DNA of 64,000 nt from Nocardioides sp. LHD-245 (GTDB taxonomy: Bacteria > Actinomycetota > Actinomycetes > Propionibacteriales > Nocardioidaceae). A program made the translations under genes and the position numbers. How positions within the stretch are numbered: the stretch's first letter is position 1; each line of letters opens with the position of its first letter. The notes under the pieces are model-generated. The model saw nothing but the letters and a program-made list of their open reading frames with translations, had not been told where the DNA came from and did not search any database. Shown in pieces: positions 62,214 to 64,000 of this stretch. The stretch lies in assembly GCF_030929495.1 (NCBI RefSeq), contig NZ_JAVFWN010000001.1, forward strand, positions 124,001 to 188,000, written 5' to 3'.

Positions 62214-63506
62214 CTACGGCGCGAACCAGGTGCTGCTGCGCGCCATCCCGAGCGCCCGGTCCGGGCCGCGCCAGTTGGCCTGCATGTGGAGCCAGGGCCG
62301 GCTGAACCACAAGAAGCCGTCGACGTGGCGCTTCGCGTCCCGCGTCGTCCCGGCCGACAGCCCCCAGCGGGGATCGCCGACCCGGGAGGTCGGCGGGATG
62401 CCGAGGGTGACGCAGCCCCGCCGGTCCGAGGTCGAGCCGCACACGCGGGCGTTGTCGTTGACCGGTCCTTCCGCGTCGACCTCCGGCCAGGTCATGCCGT
62501 TGCCGTTCTGGGCCGTGTCGACGACGAAGTGGACGCCCTTCACCCCACGCTCCCGGAGGATCCGGACCAGCTCGGCGCCGTAGGCGACGCTCTCCTCGGT
62601 CCCGACGTAGTGGGTGGCGTTGAGAGCGAAGCCGCGGGCGTCGGCGATGCCGTTGGCCAGCAGCAGGTCGGCCGCCTGGGAGGCGCGCGGGACGCCCACC
62701 TGGGGCGTGCTGCTCCAGTCGGCGGCGCCGGCGTCGAGGTAGACGCTGGTGTTCGGCTGGGCCGAGAAGGCCTTGACCGCGTGCGTGATGAGGGCGCTGG
62801 TCACCGCGCGGTTCGAGCACCACCAGAACGGCAGGTCCGGCTGCAGGATCACCGCGGCGTGCTGGCGGCCGAGCGCACGGGCGGCGTTGGTGATCCAGCG
62901 CCGGTAGGCGTCCTGGGAGCCGGCCGAGGGGGTGCGGTTGCACACGGCGTGCTCCCACGGGTCCATTCGGAAGACCGCGAGCTGGACGAGGACCTTCGGA
63001 TCGCCGCCCGACGCGTTGTCGACGTACTCGCGCACCACGGAGCCGATCTGCTCCGGTGAGCCGCTCCAGGTGCCCAGCCACAGTGACTTCGGGCGCAGCG
63101 CGATCCGGCCCAGCTGCTGCCGGGTGGCACCACCGGCCGCCTGGTAGGCGGTCCAGGTCTGCTCGAGGCCGCCCTGGTAGACGCCCCAGCGTCGCTCGGC
63201 GAGCGGGTTGCGCAGGTTCTGGGCGTGCGCGGGCTGGGCCCGCTGCCAGACCTCCTTGTCCGGGCGGTAGGTACGCCGCGGCGGCGGGGCCGGTGTCGTC
63301 GGCTGCGCGGCGGGAGGTGCCACCGTCGGGGGTGGCGGGGCCGCGGTCGCCGGTGTGCTCGGGCTCAGCGCGGGTGTCGTCGGCTCGGCGCTCGACTCCG
63401 CGCTCGGCGACTCCTGGGCGCGACAGCCGGCCACGGCGAGGAGGGTCAGGACGGCCAGGAGCGCGACGAGGACGCGACGGACGGAGGTTCCCAGGATCTG
63501 CGGCAT
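62214..63506 (-). CDS. GH6-like glycoside hydrolase lipoprotein
   Basis: 430 residues. The signal peptide ends in the lipobox LAVAGC (Cys near 28), followed by a Pro/Thr/Ser linker to about 75 and a catalytic domain resembling glycoside hydrolase family 6 (endoglucanases). ILQPDLPFWW near 220 supplies the probable acid Asp, and VSTYLDAGAADWS-like text (NTSVYLDAGAADWS) follows. The conserved RDC aspartate of classical enzymes appears as Val in HAVC near 187, by my alignment from memory. ATG 63506 follows TAGCCT by 7 bases. Target polysaccharide unknown. Confidence 0.75.
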   Translation of the reverse strand: MPQILGTSVRRVLVALLAVLTLLAVAGCRAQESPSAESSAEPTTPALSPSTPATAAPPPPTVAPPAAQPTTPAPPPRRTYRPDKEVWQRAQPAHAQNLRNPLAERRWGVYQGGLEQTWTAYQAAGGATRQQLGRIALRPKSLWLGTWSGSPEQIGSVVREYVDNASGGDPKVLVQLAVFRMDPWEHAVCNRTPSAGSQDAYRRWITNAARALGRQHAAVILQPDLPFWWCSNRAVTSALITHAVKAFSAQPNTSVYLDAGAADWSSTPQVGVPRASQAADLLLANGIADARGFALNATHYVGTEESVAYGAELVRILRERGVKGVHFVVDTAQNGNGMTWPEVDAEGPVNDNARVCGSTSDRRGCVTLGIPPTSRVGDPRWGLSAGTTRDAKRHVDGFLWFSRPWLHMQANWRGPDRALGMARSSTWFAP

Positions 63507-63513
63507 CGCGCCG

Positions 63514-63519
63514 AGGCTA
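63514..63519 (-). promoter_or_regulatory. -10 box of the GH6-like gene
   Basis: TAGCCT on the minus strand ends 7 bases before the ATG at 63506. Confidence 0.45.
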
Positions 63520-63600
63520 ACCCGGACCGCCGCGCGCCCTGAAGTCCCAGCGCCCCCTAAACTGGAACACGTTCCCTTTCCCTGTCCCCGGAGGTCCACC

Positions 63601-63744
63601 ATGCCCTCGCTGCGCTGCCCCTGCGACACCACCCTGCGCGCCGACACCGACGACGAGCTCGTCGAGAAGGTGCAGGCGCACCTCGCGGCCGAGCACCCGG
63701 GCCGGGAGTACAGCCGCGAGGAGATCCTCTTCATGGCGATGTGA
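63601..63744 (+). CDS. DUF1059-like small protein
   Basis: 47 residues: MPSLRCPCDTTL, then EVH/HLAAEHPG-like wording (VQAHLAAEHPGREY) and EEILFMAM. Matches small DUF1059-type proteins with a CxC and a His that may bind metal; function unknown. ATG 63601 has GGAGGTCCACC upstream. It is divergent from the GH6-like gene and stands alone. Confidence 0.7.
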   Translation: MPSLRCPCDTTLRADTDDELVEKVQAHLAAEHPGREYSREEILFMAM

Positions 63745-63783
63745 CTCTCACGGTCACCGGATCAGCACCTCGCCCGCTCGGCG

Positions 63784-64000
63784 GATCAGTACAGCGGCGG
63801 CAGTTCCGAGGCCTTGCGGGTGAACCGCGGCGCCCGCTTCTCGAGGAACGCGGCGACGCCCTCCTTGCCGTCGCCGATCGACGTCCAGAACATCGCCAGC
63901 GAGTCGGTGAGGTGGGCCTCCAGCGGGTCGGCCGCCGCGCTGTTGCGGTAGAGCAGCTGCTTGGCCAGGCCCAGCGCGACGGGGGACCGGTCGGTGACGA
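63784..64000 (-). CDS. Enoyl-CoA hydratase/isomerase (C-terminal part, cut by the window end)
   Basis: 71 residues of the C-terminus are visible: SPVALGLAKQLLYRN, AHLTDSLAMFWTS, DGKEGVAAFLEKRAPRFT. These fit the crotonase fold's end, including the helix that packs against the next subunit. The catalytic Glu residues lie in the missing part. The stop is at 63784-63786. A beta-oxidation role is likely but not certain. Confidence 0.8.

Overview
The window is one very GC-rich actinobacterial chromosome segment. Gene content suggests a Nocardioides-like organism (Nocardioidaceae); this is an inference from protein wording and gene order, because no rRNA is present. Two blocks match gene order known from Mycobacterium: rpiB-nei-tig-clpP1-clpP2-clpX-valS, and birA-PH protein-purK-purE-acyl-CoA dehydrogenase (fadE25-like). 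Many genes have a TANNNT -10 box ending 6-7 bases before the start codon, so leaderless transcription appears common.

Layout. 1-7.0 kb (minus strand): an N-terminally fused flavin monooxygenase, a CUT2-type sugar ABC importer (binding protein, ATPase, permease) and an acetoacetyl-CoA synthetase cut by the window start, preceded by a perfect 26-bp palindrome. 7.2-10.0 kb: dihydrolipoyl dehydrogenase and a related quinone-reductase-like flavoprotein, followed by a MITE-like element inserted at the stop codon. 10.2-24.7 kb: housekeeping block with rpiB, nei, a SpoIIE-type phosphatase, two tRNAs, trigger factor, a methyltransferase, a lipase, a PQQ-like lipoprotein, clpP1, clpP2, clpX, valS and a SpoIID-domain protein. 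24.6-36 kb: accessory and regulatory genes, including a BenE-type transporter with a divergent XRE-cupin regulator, a TetR/DUF4873/AurF-like diiron oxygenase set, an MFS exporter with a PemK-like gene and a divergent HxlR regulator, two bacterial PH proteins, a GGDEF protein and an acyl-CoA dehydrogenase. 36-41 kb: Maf, IclR, and a homogentisate (tyrosine) degradation locus with fahA, an unknown gene and hmgA. 41-49 kb: an AlkX/YcaQ-like protein, a DUF885 peptidase, a VapC remnant, a WYL regulator, an epoxide hydrolase, a mycothiol-dependent-type protein and a large SARP/BTAD regulator.

49-53 kb holds a 1261-residue exported helical protein of unknown function, the largest unexplained gene in the window. 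53-60 kb is the birA-purK-purE block with a class III adenylate cyclase and a receiver-less winged-helix protein. 60-62 kb is a compact cell-surface locus: two LPxTG proteins flanking their own sortase, closed by a 54-bp perfect palindrome. 62.2-63.5 kb is a GH6-like lipoprotein. The window ends in the 3' part of an enoyl-CoA hydratase gene.

Functionally the window mixes core proteostasis (trigger factor, ClpXP), purine synthesis, fatty-acid and aromatic catabolism and surface display. No CRISPR array, rRNA, prophage or complete insertion sequence was seen.
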